Shown: positions 10,509-23,739 of the stretch, piece after piece
How positions within the stretch are numbered: position 1 is the stretch's first letter
How the letters are laid out: every line of letters begins with the position of its first letter
Origin: Plasmodium malariae
Taxonomy: Eukaryota > Apicomplexa > Aconoidasida > Haemosporida > Plasmodiidae
Length of the DNA: 64,000 bases
Assembly (NCBI RefSeq): GCF_900090045.1
Contig: NC_041783.1
Span: 1,447,501-1,511,500, forward strand
Direction: 5' to 3'
Notes under the pieces: model-generated
What the model was told of the DNA's origin: nothing
Database searches by the model: none
What the model saw: the letters and a program-made list of their open reading frames with translations, nothing else
Translations under genes and position numbers: made by a program

Positions 10509-13500
10509 ATGAAACACATAGAAAACTATCCCTATGATGAAAATGGCAAAGCACAATATATAATAAACAGCAAAAAAAAAAATGTTAGTGCAAATAGTTC
10601 AAATAGTAATACCATTCATGAAAATTGTTCAAATGGAAAAAATAATAAATCTAATATTTTTAGGGATAATGGCAAAAGAAAAAATAAAAATGTCCTCGTA
10701 GGTAGTGCCTTAATAGCTGATAATCAAAATGAAAGAAGGAATGTTATTAATGAAAAAAGTAAAATGGAAAATAATACAATCAATGGGGAATCTACGCCAT
10801 ATATGCAGAAAAACAATTTAATTAACGAGGAGGAAAATGAACCGATCAGTAGACAGCTAAGTTTGGAGGGCCCACATAAATACAGCAGTACCATTAGCAG
10901 TAGCAGTAGCAGTAACAGTAACAGTAACAGTAACAGTAACAGTAACAGTAACAGTAACAGTAACAGTAACAGTAACAGTAACAGTAACAGTAACAGTAAC
11001 AGTAGCAGTAACAGTAGCAGTAACAGTAGCAGTAACAGTAGCAGTAACAGTAACATCGGTTTGAATGTTTTACATAATGAGAAATTGAACGAGGTGGAGA
11101 AAAGGGCAGATGTATGCGAACTTACAATATTACGAAACCATGAAAATTTAAGTGAATATACAACAATAAATGTCAATGGAGGACTATACAACATGAATGC
11201 AGATCATTCCAACAATCTCATGCTAAACCATATCCTTAAGAAATCAAATGGAATAATCCATAAAAAAAAAAAAAAAAAAAAAAAAATTTATTTCGGATGT
11301 AAATGTTTTAAATAATGAAGATGAAGAATATATGAGTTGTACTAACATTTCAGAGCACAGTAATATATCAAAAAATAGTGTTAATGCTAATTTGGATAGA
11401 AAAAAAAGCGAAATGGACTATAGCACACCGCGCATCTTAAATACACCAAACAATAGTAATATAAAGCGAATGCAAAAAATCCAGGTTGATGAAAATAAAG
11501 ACAGTGGTAAGGATAATTTTTTTGAACTGACGAGAAAAATATATGAGGAAATTCCAAAATGCCATTTCGGACCTGAAAAAATTAATGAAAAATGGAGCGA
11601 CCGAAGGAATCATAATGCCTTCAATAGCGGATGCACTCAAAATAGAGGAAAAAAGAAATCCACCACTGACAGTGGTAGTAACAGAAGTGGTAGTAACGGT
11701 AGCAGTAGGGGCAGTATTGGTAACAGCAGCGGAAGTGGAAGCCGCGTAAATTACTCTATAAAGAGAAATGCAAAAAACATGCTAATAAGCAACACAGAGG
11801 ATATAATAATGTGCGTTGATAATGACGTTGCTGGGAAGGGAAGCTTAGGTGTAGTGAATAATGAGGTTGGCAGCACACAGAAGAATAAGTGTGGATTATC
11901 TGGAAGTGAAAATGCTAATAAAAATGAGAAGTATTACTTAAATCATGATGCTGAGGCAAAAAACAGTATAACCAATAATACGAATAATGACTATCTTTTT
12001 GCAACCACAAATAACTTTAGTGATGCCATGAACATATATATCTGCTCAAATAACAGCATTACAACATATAATAGTAACGTGAACTTTAATGGTAATGCTA
12101 GTGATGCCCCATATGAGAATATGCAAACCTTTTATAGAGAAGAAGAACCCCTTTCTAGTTACAGTAGAGACAGAATAAATAATCCTAGTGAGTCTGTCTA
12201 TAATTCTACTAGTAATATAAATGATAAGAGCAAAGATATTAATTACCCAAATCTGAGTAGAGATAAAACAACTAGAACTCCACTGCCCATATGGCAAATG
12301 AACTCTGAGTACAATAACAAATTCAATGATATTAAATGCAATAATTTTCAGTCGTTTAGTAGTTCAAATACTTTTAAAAAATGCAAATCGGATTTATTAC
12401 AGGTAGGAAATTTACACGTACCTAATCAGTGTAACGTTCAATACAGCGATAATATGAGAACTCAAATTAATCAAAACAATTCTAGAGAAATGGAAACGCA
12501 AAAAATGAATGACCATATCGAAACAAAAACAGACAGGGAGAGATACTATATATCAAAACATAATTGTTCAAACAGTACAAAAATAAGAAGGTTAAAAGAA
12601 TTTGAAAATTTACTTTTCGAATTAAATGGAATGAAAACGAACTTGAGTATACATAACGACGTTTATAAAAAGTACATGAATGATGTATTTAAGAACGATA
12701 ATTTTGTTATTAACACCTCAATGGTTAGGAGTAATGAAGATAAAATTGTTGACACAACGTTAGAACGTACTAATGAGGAGAATAACGTAAATGGAGGAAT
12801 AAATAAAGCAGGAAATAACTATGCAAAGTGCGAATATGATTGGGTACAAAACTTTTTACATGATGATACAAATAGCACAGAAGATATGAACAAAAAAAAA
12901 AATTTCAGAAAAAACAGCAATAATGCATATGAAGTGAATTGTACAAATGATGCAAAAGATGCTGATAATATAAATCAAGAAAATTCGAAGATTTGTTCAC
13001 CTAATTTTAGTGGCATACTAAAGGGTAACAGTGTCATTGATACAAATGAAAAAAAAGACATGAAAAATAAAAAAAAAAACAATACAACAAATGGGGAGGG
13101 TGTTACATTAACTAAATTGGAAAATCAAGATAACATAAATTATATGAATAAGGTTATCAATAAATACATAAAGCATTCAAATGATTTTAACAATATGAAC
13201 AGCATGAAAAATATAAGCGTACATGTACACAATTCCGAAGGTGTTATTATAGGATTACTGGATGACAAAATTGATGCTGTTAGTGTGAAAAACCATGTAA
13301 ATAATCATTACAATGGAGAACATATTTTCAACGTGAATGAAAACTGTAACTCGTATGATTCGTCCAACAACTGTTACAATAATAATACTCCTTCCTATGT
13401 AAAAAATGAAAATAAAGAGAGTAAGAAAAATGATAAAAGTGAAAAAACAAATTCGAGCACACGAATTGAAGGAGAAAAAACACCTTTCCATTATCATGAG

Positions 13501-16500
13501 GAATGGATGAAATTAGTAAAGAGAGAAAAAACAAAAAGTGCAACTAACCACCAAATTATATATAGAAACGAATATTATAACAGCAGTGAGGGAAATGATA
13601 AGAACAACTATATGGGTTATGATAAAAAAGGCAGCTATTCATTTTTTTTACACGATGAGGAAAAAAAAAAGGCATCGCTAAATTATGATTATAACAGCCC
13701 TACATTGGAGTGCAAGTGGAGTGGAAGTTTACAAGAAACGAAGAAAAGAAATAATGATTGGAAAAAAACAAGCGCGGATATAGGCCCTAAAACGAACAAA
13801 GAATTAGGTCCCCAAATCAGCGCAGAATTAGATCCCCAAACCAGCGCAGAATTAGATCCCCAAACTAGCGCAGAATTAAGTCTCAAAACAAGCGCAGAAT
13901 TAAGTCTCAAAACAAATGCAGATATATGCCCAAATAATGGTGATAACAACGATGATAATTATAACAGTCTCACGGGCATTTATGGAAATAACTATATAAC
14001 AACTGAGAATAAGCATGATAAGGGGGATTTAATTGACTTCAGTTCAGGGAATAACTTGACAAAAGGAGAGGACACAAGAATAGCAGGTGAATTGGTAAGA
14101 ACAAAAAATAGGGAAAACTGTGGAAATTGTTCAAATTATTCAAATTTTTCAAATTATTTAAATTGTTCAAATTTTTCAAATTATTTAAATTGTTCAAATT
14201 GTTCAAATTGTTCAAACTGTTCAAATTGTCCAAATTGTTCAAATTGTTCAAACTGTTCAAATTGTCCAAATTGTTCAAATTGTCCAAATTGTTCAAATTG
14301 TTCAAACTGTTCAAATTGTCCAAATTGTTCAAATTGTCCAAATTGTTCAAATTGTTCAAATTGTTCAAATTGTTCAAGTTATTCAAAATATTCAAGATAT
14401 TCAAATTATTCAAACTGTTTATTTACAAATTATGGAGGTACCCATATTATGCTAGAACAACAATGTAATGACAAAAAATACATCAGAAATGATTTATATC
14501 CTGTAAATATCTCTTTTGAGAAAAACAAAAAAGAGAAATCAACCCCGTCTAGTGAGGTAACTTATTACAGTACCAATAACAGTAGCAATAATAGTAATGC
14601 CACCACTGCTACTACTTCCACCACCGCTACTACTTCCACCAATTCTCCTACTACCACCAATGCTCCTACTATCACCAATGCTCCTACTACCACCAATGCT
14701 CCTACTACCACCAATGCTCCTACTACCACCAATGCTCCTACTACCACCAATGCTCCTACTATCACCAATGCTCCTACTATCACCAATGCTCCTACTATCA
14801 CCAATGCTCCTACTACCACCACTGCTATCACTACTTCCACTTCTAACAACAACTGTAATAGGATGGACGTTGGAAAAATCATGTGCAAGAACGAAAATTC
14901 TAATTTTTATATTAATGGAAATTACAATAATAACGAAGAGGGACATGGGAAAAATGCAGGTAGTGCAACGAAGTGGACACATAATATTAATACACTTGGA
15001 GGAGGTGTTAATTTTAGTAAATGTAATGAACTACAGAATGACGAAATACACTTTAAAAAAAAAAGGAGTGAAGAAAGGATAAGTAAAAATATAGGTGATC
15101 AATTAAGTAGTAGCATTAATTCAGATAGTGAGTTGAACGTGTGCGCGAGAGGCGACAACATGGAGTTTTTCGACAATTCTAATGGTAATAATAGTGGTAG
15201 TATTAGCACTACTGGTATATTTGGTAGTAGCAATAATAGAAACAGAAGCAGTAACATCAACAGGAACAGCAGTAGTAATGGTAATAGTAATGGCAGTAAT
15301 AATGACAGTAGTAATGGCAGTAATAATGACAGTAGTAATGGCAGTAATAATGACAGAAATAATGGCAGTAATAATGACAGTAATAATGACAGTAATAAGA
15401 AATAATGACAGTAATAATGACAGAAATAATGACAGTAATAATGACAGAAATAATGACAGTAATAATGACAGAAATAATGACAGTAATAATGACAGTAATA
15501 ATGACAGAAATAATGACAGTAGTAATAGCGCCCTTGGTGCTTATAACACGAACGGTGAGCGCACATACCTCTGTACGAACTTTAATAAGTACAACACTAC
15601 TGATGGAGGGAATGGTGCCAGTCATGAAAATAATACATTTAATCAACGAGAAATCGATAATAATAGTAATGATGTTAAGAATAATGCAAAATATTCCTTT
15701 GGGGATGGTAGCAGTATCAACGGGGTATATAACGCCTTTACAATAAAGCATAAGGAGAATAAAAATTTTAACTGTACTGCTAATGAGGTTGAAAATTCGA
15801 AAAATATGAACAGTGCAGGTAAAAATATACCAATTTATCAGAATTCTTTAATTATTAAGAGGGATAGTTATTATGACAGTGCAAATAGACCAAATATTGA
15901 TAGTGAAAAATGCGCTGATGAGGTAATCGGGTACTATAGTAAAGGAGGAAGTACAGGTAAAGTTTTCACTTCAATTAACAGAGTAGAGAAAAACATGAAT
16001 ATCTCAAATTTTGGAAAAAATTATGACAAAACGGATGAAAGTAATTGGAGCAATAACATACACACGAATGTGAATGTAAATGTAAATGTAAATACGAAGA
16101 ACACTAACGAGTGTTGCAAAAATGAGGATGATTGGGAAGAGGAGGAGGAACATGATGAAGAAGAAGACACAGTAGCAGCAGAAGCAGCAATAGCAGTAGT
16201 GGAAAAAAAATTAACAGCAATTGGGGGCACAGGTAAAATTTTTGATTTGAAAAATGACTACAAGTGGAACTACGAACGTTTAATATATCCTGAACATATA
16301 AATTTTAAAAGGGCTTTTTTCTTTAACTTTAAAAAGGACATATATATTTATGGGGCCAAAAAGAATAATTTTATTATTCCAGATAAAATCTTTAAAATAT
16401 GTAATAACGAAATTGCCGTAATAAATACTAGTGGGGCAACACCTCAGTTATATATTAGAATTTATCTTGTACATGATATATATGAAAATTCGCTAAGTGA

Positions 16501-19500
16501 TATTAAATCGTACAAATATAATAAAGACAAAGCGAGTGAAGAATTGAATCCTACCTACTGTAATAATATATATAATTTTAAACATAAAAATTATAGCACA
16601 TTATATGAGCAAAATGACTATCTCAAGGATTATACTACATATAATAGAAGTATATTTAAAGGGGATAGAAAGAACGAAAGTGTAGAGAACAAATGTGTAT
16701 ACATTTTGGGATGCAAAGAAAAACGAGTACTTGACTTATATAGAATATATAAACTCGATTTAAGTAACTTTGAGTGGGAAGAAATTAAAATTACATACAA
16801 TAGATTATTAAATGTGTCAAGAGAAGATTTCTCCATAATTTTTATTAATAACTCCTTGTATATATATGGTGGTGTCATATTGAAAAAAAATAAGTGGGTA
16901 AGTTGTGATGAATTCTGGAAATGCAATTTGAAAAAAAGAAAATGGAAAATGCTTACGCTAAGGGAAAAAGGGGGAATGAAGAAGCAGGAAAAGCAGGAAA
17001 TGCAGGAAATGCAGGAAATGCAGGAAATGCAGGAAATGCAGGAAAAGCAGGAACAGAAGGAACAGCAGGAAAAGCAGGAAAAAACATACGATTTGTATTA
17101 TGACACTAACTTGTCATCCCCACTCAATCATTTTATAAGTTTAAACAATTCGGGTAATAATCTCGGTGGAAGTACTAAATTGGACGAACATAATAAAACT
17201 GGCAGTAATTATCATGCTGATAGATGTGATGAAAATGAGTGTAATGATACTGCTAAAGGGGGAAGTGTTAATCAGACATGTAGGAAGGACCAAAAAGAAA
17301 GTATAAAGAGCAACAACGATGGAGTGACAAAAGATGGTAAGGATGAAAATTCATCCATATTAATGAATGTTCGCTTTGTAGAAAGATATCCATCCAGCAG
17401 AGCATGCCATTTGTGTGTTTTCTATCAAAATAAGATTTACATTCATGGAGGTACTAATTTAACAGAAGAAATGGACGATTTTTATTTCTTTGATATGGGA
17501 AAAAAAAAATGGTTTGAAATAATTCAGGATGGACAAATCTATCCTTCCAAAAGATATGGTCATTCTGGGTATATCATAAAAAATAAATTATATATATATG
17601 GTGGGTTTACGAAATATCTCAGCTGTAATGTTGTATATAATGACTTTTTTGAATATGATTTTGAAAAAAACACGTGGAAACAAATATTTACAGTGGATGA
17701 TTTATGCTATTTAAAAAGTGAACTAAAGAATGAACAACAAATTTTTTCCCGATTCCTACAATTACTCGTGTTAAAAAATTTTTATAAAAATAAATTATTA
17801 AATCGTCTAAACTCCAGGAAGAAATATAATGACATAAAAAAAACTCTCCCTACTGATGATGAAAATATTAAAAGGGACACTTCCACCAATTTTAGTAACG
17901 ATAAAGACGCAAAAGTAAATTTAGGCAATCATGAAAGAGAATATGTTCAAGTGCAAAAAAAAGAAATACTGAAAAAAGAAAGAGACTACAGTAGAAAAGA
18001 AATCTATCAACAGAAAAACAACTTCGAAATGTATATACACCATAAGTATGACAGCACGTTCGTCGAATGTAAAAATTTGCCTCTTATGGAGAAAAATAAT
18101 ACTACCATTAGCAGCAGCATTAACGGTATTTCTGAATCGGGCTTTTTCGACCATTCTAATTGTACCACTGATGGAAATATATTAAATGGGGGTAATAATA
18201 TTTTCAAAGAAAAGGAACAAGTAAAATTAAAACTTTACGATAATTTTTTGTCCATAAAAAATTTAGGCTACTGTGATGATATAATAATGCCTTATAACAT
18301 CTTCAGAAATAAGTGCCTTTATTATGACAGTTCATTATACTTGATTGGTGGATGCGGTATTGACAATAATTTGCACAAAAACACAATCATTAATATAGAT
18401 AACTTTATCTATTATGATAACTTTTTTAAAATTAAAATAGACAATTCGTACACAGATTTTATGCTGCATTATTTATTTTATATGGATGCATTTTTTTTTG
18501 AATTTATTGAAAAGGTGAGAATTGCCACGTTTAAATATTCAGGACTGGATCAAAAAAATGAGTGGGCGTGTTACACAAACGATGAGGAGGAATATGAAGA
18601 CGATAAAAATGTAGATAAAAATGAAGATAAAAATGTAGATAAAAATGAAGATAAAAATGTAGATAAAAATGAAGATAAAAATGTAGATAAAAATGAAGAT
18701 AAAAATGAAGATAAAAATGCAGATAAAAAGGAAGATAAAAATGAAGATAAAAATGCAGATAAAAAGGAAGATAAAAATGTAGATAAAAATGTAGATAAAA
18801 ATGCAGATAAAAAGGAAGATAAAAATGCAGATAAAAAGGACGACGAAAATCAGGAGTTATACACAGTGCACAATTTAACACAGAATGATGCAACTTTAAA
18901 AAAGTATGATTTGTTCAGAAATAATTCTCAAACAGAAAAGGACACCACTTTTTTCGATGACATACGCTCAAATATAAAAATGATTGATGACGAATTAAAT
19001 GATATTATGTTTATGAATATTACACCAGAAAAAGAAAAAGATAATAGGGAAAACTTTTTTAATAAGGGAAACGACCAAAATATTAGAAAAATAAAAGAAT
19101 ATGTCTCTAATAATAACATGCACAAGTCAGCAAATAAAAAGTTGGGGAATATATTTTTATTGGCTCAAAATAAAAAAATATGTGAATTGTTAATATTTTT
19201 ATTTGACTTATATGACAACGTATATTGCAGGGGTAAAAAGGTGCAAAAGGTCGTAAAAATTAATAAAAAAAAAGATGATATTATAAGCATTCAAAATAAA
19301 AATAGTTTGCGCGATAATTTATTCGAAAAAAAAGGCACAGAACAAAACAAGCACATTCCTTCGTATTATTTGCTCACAAGTAAAAGTGAAATAAAGACAA
19401 AAATAAGTGACACTGCATTTTCAAAAGTAGAACAAAATGGGAACAAGCCTTTTCAATTTCAGTCTAGTGAGATGGATCTTCACAAGGAAAAAAATAATGC

Positions 19501-21382
19501 ATTTCAGAGGTATGGAGTAGGTGAAAAAAACATTGGTAGTAGTAGCAATAGCGGAAGTAGTAGAAGTCGTAACAATAGCAGCAATCGTAGCAGTCGCAGC
19601 AATCATAGCAACCGTAGAAGTTGTGAACACGATGGCAAGGAACTACTCAAAAATACTCTTGATGATGCCACGATAAAGCAGCACAGTGAAGACAAAAGGT
19701 ATGAAAATGAAAATGAAAATAAAAATGACAATGTACATACGAACGCTAATTTACGTAATTATGTACAAGGTAATAAAGAATATATGTATATAAACGTACA
19801 CAGTGAAAACATACGAAATAATAGTGTAAATTATTGTGGTAATACCTATAATGAAAAAGATGATGAGCTTTTTCGTGAATTCAAAAAAGAGAACAATAAA
19901 ATAAATTGCAACAGTGTTTGCAGTGGGAAATTTTATATCCATGATGGCAGTTATATCGATGATGGTAGTTATAAGAACAGTGTCAACTATAACCATAACA
20001 ACTGCACCCAGAAAAACCCCATTTCTTATGATACTAATGGGGAAATTCATTTCAGAGAAAACTTTAGGAACAATTACAAGAGAGAAAAGGATGACATTCC
20101 ATATGAAAGCCCCTTAGTTTTTAATAACAGCATAACAAGAGAAAAGAGATGTATGCAAAATTGCAATATTGTTGGTTTAAATGATGAAACAGAGGGCCTG
20201 AATATTATTCCGAAAAATGTAAATTTTGGATCTGAAATAGGGAGCAGTTACAACGATAAAAAGGATAATGACGCGAATAATAATAACAGCAATTATAACA
20301 ATGTTTGTAATAATAGTTTTTATACCAGTAGTGTTCATAACAGCAGTGTTCATAACAGCAGTGTTCATAACAGCAGTGTTCATAACAGCAGTGATCATAA
20401 TAGCAGTGGGCATAATAGCAGTGGTCATAGCAGCAATAGTCATAACAGCAATGGTCATAATAGCTGTGTACACAGTAGTAGTGTCGATAACACCATTTAT
20501 AACAATTTTCATATAAAAAATGCAAATTTTGATTATTACTGTAATAATCAAGGGGACAGCTTAAACAAAAGGAATAAAAACGACTGCTCTTACCACTATA
20601 ACAGCTCCAATGTAGAAGATGAAATAATTGCGAATGCAGAAAAGATGAATAATATAGATTTTTATAACTACTATGAAAATAGTTTTAGAACTGAGGAATA
20701 CTTGAGTACAAGCCAAATGCATTTAAATATGGAAAAGTCCATAATATACAATTATTTAGAAAATTTTAATGAATTAAATGATGAAAAATATGCAGTTAAA
20801 ATGAAAATAAGAAAAAATGATATCTATAAATTGATTTATACATATACAAAAAGTGTAGAGATACAAAATAATATATATTTAAGAAAAATTGAAAAATTAG
20901 AAGAACAAGTTAGGGACCTCTTGGAAGAGAATAATCCCATAGACAAATATGATAAAATAATGGAAAAAGAAGAAGAGGAAGAAAATGAAAAAAAAAAAAA
21001 AAAAATGGAATATTACATATTTAATGAAATAAATTTTGAAAAATTAAAAAATGAACACATTTATTTAAGAAAAAAATTACAATATTTTTATCATATAACA
21101 AATATATATGGCATCAAAATACAAAAACAAGATCTATATATACACATTCTTGAAAATAAATATGAATATTTAATGAACTGTTTATTGAAATTAAAATATG
21201 TTTTATTAAAAGCAGGTATAAATGATGATATTAGTAAGTTTTTTTATGAAGATAATTTTTTTGTTCATGAAAAAAATAACAATAATTCATATAATGATGG
21301 TAACAACAATGTTATGTGTACTAATGAATATATTTGGGGCAATACTACTACTCATCAAGTAAACTGCAGGAGTTACCTTTGA
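10509..21382 (+). CDS. Giant kelch-repeat and coiled-coil protein; one gene in three reading frames (two apparent frameshifts)
   Basis: Three consecutive open stretches belong together: 10509 to ~11286, ~11287 to ~15398, and ~15399-21382. Each frame change falls in a simple repeat (a 25-A run; a 12-bp DSNN-coding repeat), and the protein reads naturally on both sides. Corrected length would be about 3,625 residues. Kelch-type blades lie at ~16690-18400: LYIYGGV near 16860, KIYIHGGTNL near 17450, KLYIYGGF near 17590, LYLIGGCG near 18350, with following Trp-containing strands such as KKKWFEI and KNTWKQIF. The C-terminus (~20800-21240) is a charged coiled coil. The N-terminal half is disordered, with (SN)n, NCS/NCP, TTTNAP, DKNVDKNED and NSSVH repeats. 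Kelch propellers are usually protein-interaction platforms; the partner is unknown. The frame breaks may be assembly errors or real; I cannot tell. Confidence 0.8.
10892..11056 (+). repeat. Ser-Asn coding hexanucleotide repeat (AGTAAC)n in the kelch gene
   Basis: A near-perfect AGTAAC/AGTAGC run encodes alternating Ser-Asn and Ser-Ser. It is in frame with the first kelch-gene segment and produces a long poly-Leu shadow ORF on the minus strand. Confidence 0.9.
11262..11286 (+). other. Apparent frameshift 1 of the kelch gene in a 25-A homopolymer
   Basis: Upstream, the 10509 frame is open. Downstream it ends at 11315 within a few codons, while the next frame reads smoothly from the end of the A run (FISDVNVLNNEDEEYMS...). 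One surplus A, or two missing ones, would restore continuity. A run of this length is a common place for sequencing or assembly error. Confidence 0.85.
14126..14412 (+). repeat. 9-bp tandem repeat encoding Asn-Cys-Ser/Pro in the kelch gene
   Basis: Units close to TGTTCAAAT encode Cys-Ser-Asn with Cys-Pro-Asn variants, about thirty copies, degenerating to Tyr or Phe versions at the ends. The result is a rare cysteine-dense low-complexity tract in a protein without a signal peptide. All frames stay open across it, so shadow ORFs appear on both strands. Confidence 0.9.
14640..14822 (+). repeat. 18-bp tandem repeat encoding TTTNAP/TITNAP in the kelch gene
   Basis: Units CCTACTACCACCAATGCT, with an ATC variant, occur about ten times and encode Thr-Thr-Thr-Asn-Ala-Pro. 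The GC level is well above the surroundings. Long shadow ORFs on the other frames are repeats only. Confidence 0.9.
15388..15412 (+). other. Apparent frameshift 2 of the kelch gene, 5-bp deficit in a 12-bp repeat
   Basis: The regular unit GACAGTAATAAT (Asp-Ser-Asn-Asn) is interrupted at ~15398/15399, where TGACA is missing relative to the neighbouring units. The lost 5 bp exactly explain the move from the second to the third reading frame. The second frame stops at 15405 right after the break, and the third frame continues the same Asn/Asp/Ser repeat. This looks like slippage, or collapse of the repeat in assembly. Confidence 0.85.
18597..18846 (+). repeat. DKNVDKNED-type tandem repeat in the kelch gene
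   Basis: A 12-bp unit GATAAAAATGNA, with an AAGGAA variant, encodes Asp-Lys-Asn-Val/Glu/Ala about twenty times. It lies between the kelch blades and the downstream disordered region. Confidence 0.9.
20326..20470 (+). repeat. NSSVH tandem repeat in the kelch gene
   Basis: A 15-bp unit close to AACAGCAGTGTTCAT encodes Asn-Ser-Ser-Val-His, drifting to Asp/Gly-His versions. It lies upstream of the C-terminal coiled coil. Confidence 0.9.
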
Positions 21383-23588
21383 ACATGCGTTCAATATAAT
21401 GTTCATTTGGGGATGCTTTTTTGCGCTTATCTTTTATGCATCCTATTCATATGCAATATATGAGTAGCGAAATATGCGCACAATATATACGCAACTGCGC
21501 ATACAGACTTACGCGCGTACTCCATATATCCATAACTGCACGAATGAACTTCTGTGTATACTAGTAGCTCATACTGTACTGTAAAATGAACACGTTCATG
21601 TCGAAAAACTTTAGTAAATCAAGCATTCAACGGGACACCAACCCAAAAAAAGGGGGGAAGGCAAACCAAATTAAAATAAACATAAAAATATATATAACAC
21701 GGAAGATAAAGATTTTTCCACTAATTTATAGTCATCCAAAATTTCATATTTAGGAATCATTGATATTTTAAGAAATATGTCTATAGCATTTTTATGCATA
21801 CATACGTATATAAGTACATAGGCACATACATTCATTTACACCCTTTTGTTAAAATGTTCCTGACAATTCAAAATATTTTGAATATTTAAATTTTATGGAG
21901 GAATACTGTGTAATAATTAACCGCTGATTAAAAATGAATCATTTTTTTTTTTTTTTTTTTTTTTCTCATTTTTGTTTTTCCTCTTTTAAATAGTTTAAAT
22001 GTCTATGCAGAAAAAATATTAAGAGAGATGTAGTCATTTAGCGGAAGCTTTTTAAAATAGTACATTCAAATAAATATTTATGCACCCTCATATGTTTATA
22101 TTACATTTTTGTATATATTTACATTTTTGTATATGTTTGCATTTATGCTTATGTTTACATTTATGCCTATGTTTACATTAATGCTTACTTTTACATTTTA
22201 TCTATATTTGCACGTTGTTAAATGTTACCACAAATTTATTTCTAGTAACACGTATTACTTTTGCTTTACATTTCCATATTTTTTATAACTACATTGTGAT
22301 TTCATTTAAAGGTCAGAATATTTTGTTTTATATGATACTCGCCATTTTTGTTATTTCCCAAACATATCGTATCGTAATAGTAAAAGAAACGGTTAATTCA
22401 TGTGAGTGGAACACGTTTCTTTTATTGGTACTTGTTACTTAGCGCGAAGATAATTTTGTGTCTTTATCATTCCATTGTTTCAATTAGATGAGGCTTGTGT
22501 GTGTATATATACACTTAAATACATTTACGTTTATGTATTTACGTATACTTCGTTTAACAGTTATGTAACCCTTATAATGACTCATTATTTTTTCTCCAAG
22601 TGTTGAATATATTTTTTTTTTTTTTTTCATGTTCTACGTTATGTATACATATGCACATATACATACAAATATCCATATACATACACGTATTTTCTAGGAT
22701 ATGTGGGCTTAACCTTTTTATCCTTATTACAAACTCTTATACGACATAAACGAAACAGTGCTAAGACCAGGAAAGAGTAAACATTGTTATTCTCGTATTT
22801 AAAATTTTTAAATAAAAATTAAAAGTTATATATAAAGTTAAAAAAAATATACATATATATTTCATATTTTAATAAAAAGTCTTAAATTAACGAAGAAATA
22901 AACACATAACGTATTGCGGAAAACGAATACACACAGTCTCTTTATTCTTAAAAAGTAAATTTTCGTTTTTAAAAGGGGAAAACATGTTTAAGTAGGTATG
23001 TACATATATATATATATATATATGTACGCTCTGCACGCATATCTGGGGACATATTTTCACAAAATGGAAAAATAAGGACGTTTAAAATTTTCAGGCATGA
23101 GCAGTTAATTATAAGATACAACATTATGACAGCAAATTTTTTGCACCGAAATAATTTTCAGGTTTTATAAAATTATATCATTTGATGAATTATGACATAA
23201 TATTCTTTATAAAATTCATTTTCTTTCTAATTCTTTGTTCATCCGTATAATGCCTGTAAATAAGTAGATTGTAGAATATGGAACAAGTACAAAATTGGGT
23301 GAAGGTTAAGCATGTTGTTTTATTTTGTTTTGTTTCGTTTTATTCGGTCTTATATCTTTCTTTAATTTGCCCTTCTTTGTTTTACGTGCATTTATTTGTT
23401 ATTTTATTATTTTTCTATTTTATTTTGTATTGTATTGTATTGTATTGTTTTAACATTATTTTTTTTTTTTTTTAACGTAGAATAAGTAGCTTTGTAATCA
23501 TGGATCCACAAGAAAGGAATTTTTTTCCATTTTTCCTTTTCAGTATTATTTAAGAGTTCTTTCAAATTGTGCTATAAAAATGTATATA

Positions 23589-23623
<35 letters not shown>

Positions 23624-23739
23624 AAATGCAGATAGAAATACAGATATATATTTATAGATCCCGTTTTACTTTAAGATATTATGTAATAATATTACAAAAA
23701 AATATAAAAAAAAAGGAGAACAAGTTTATTTTACTTTAT
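21383..23739. other. Intergenic 3' of the kelch gene
   Basis: It holds the kelch 3' UTR and spacer. At ~22100-22210 there is a degenerate 18-bp repeat around TTTACATTTATGCNTATG, followed by a plus ORF (22215-22442) with hydrophobic content and a non-ATG start that I do not accept as a gene. A long poly(A) run lies at ~23590-23621 and a (TA)n patch near 23000. Confidence 0.55.

Noticed and set aside
10724..11194. 156-residue poly-Leu ORF on the minus strand
   Set aside because: It is the reverse complement of the (AGTAAC)n Ser-Asn tract and has no independent support.
14039..14468. Asn-Leu and Phe-Lys-Leu repeat ORFs on either strand
   Set aside because: They are shadows of the 9-bp NCS repeat; a unit without stops keeps every frame open.
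14597..15082. Long ORFs of Leu/Pro/Met or Gly/Ser/Val repeats overlapping the kelch gene on both strands
   Set aside because: They are other-frame readings of 18-bp and 12-bp coding repeats; only the Thr/Asn/Ala/Pro frame is continuous with the flanking kelch-gene protein.
22215..22442. Plus-strand hydrophobic ORF of 75 residues
   Set aside because: It starts at TTG, follows a degenerate 18-bp repeat, and has no neighbouring exon or motif.
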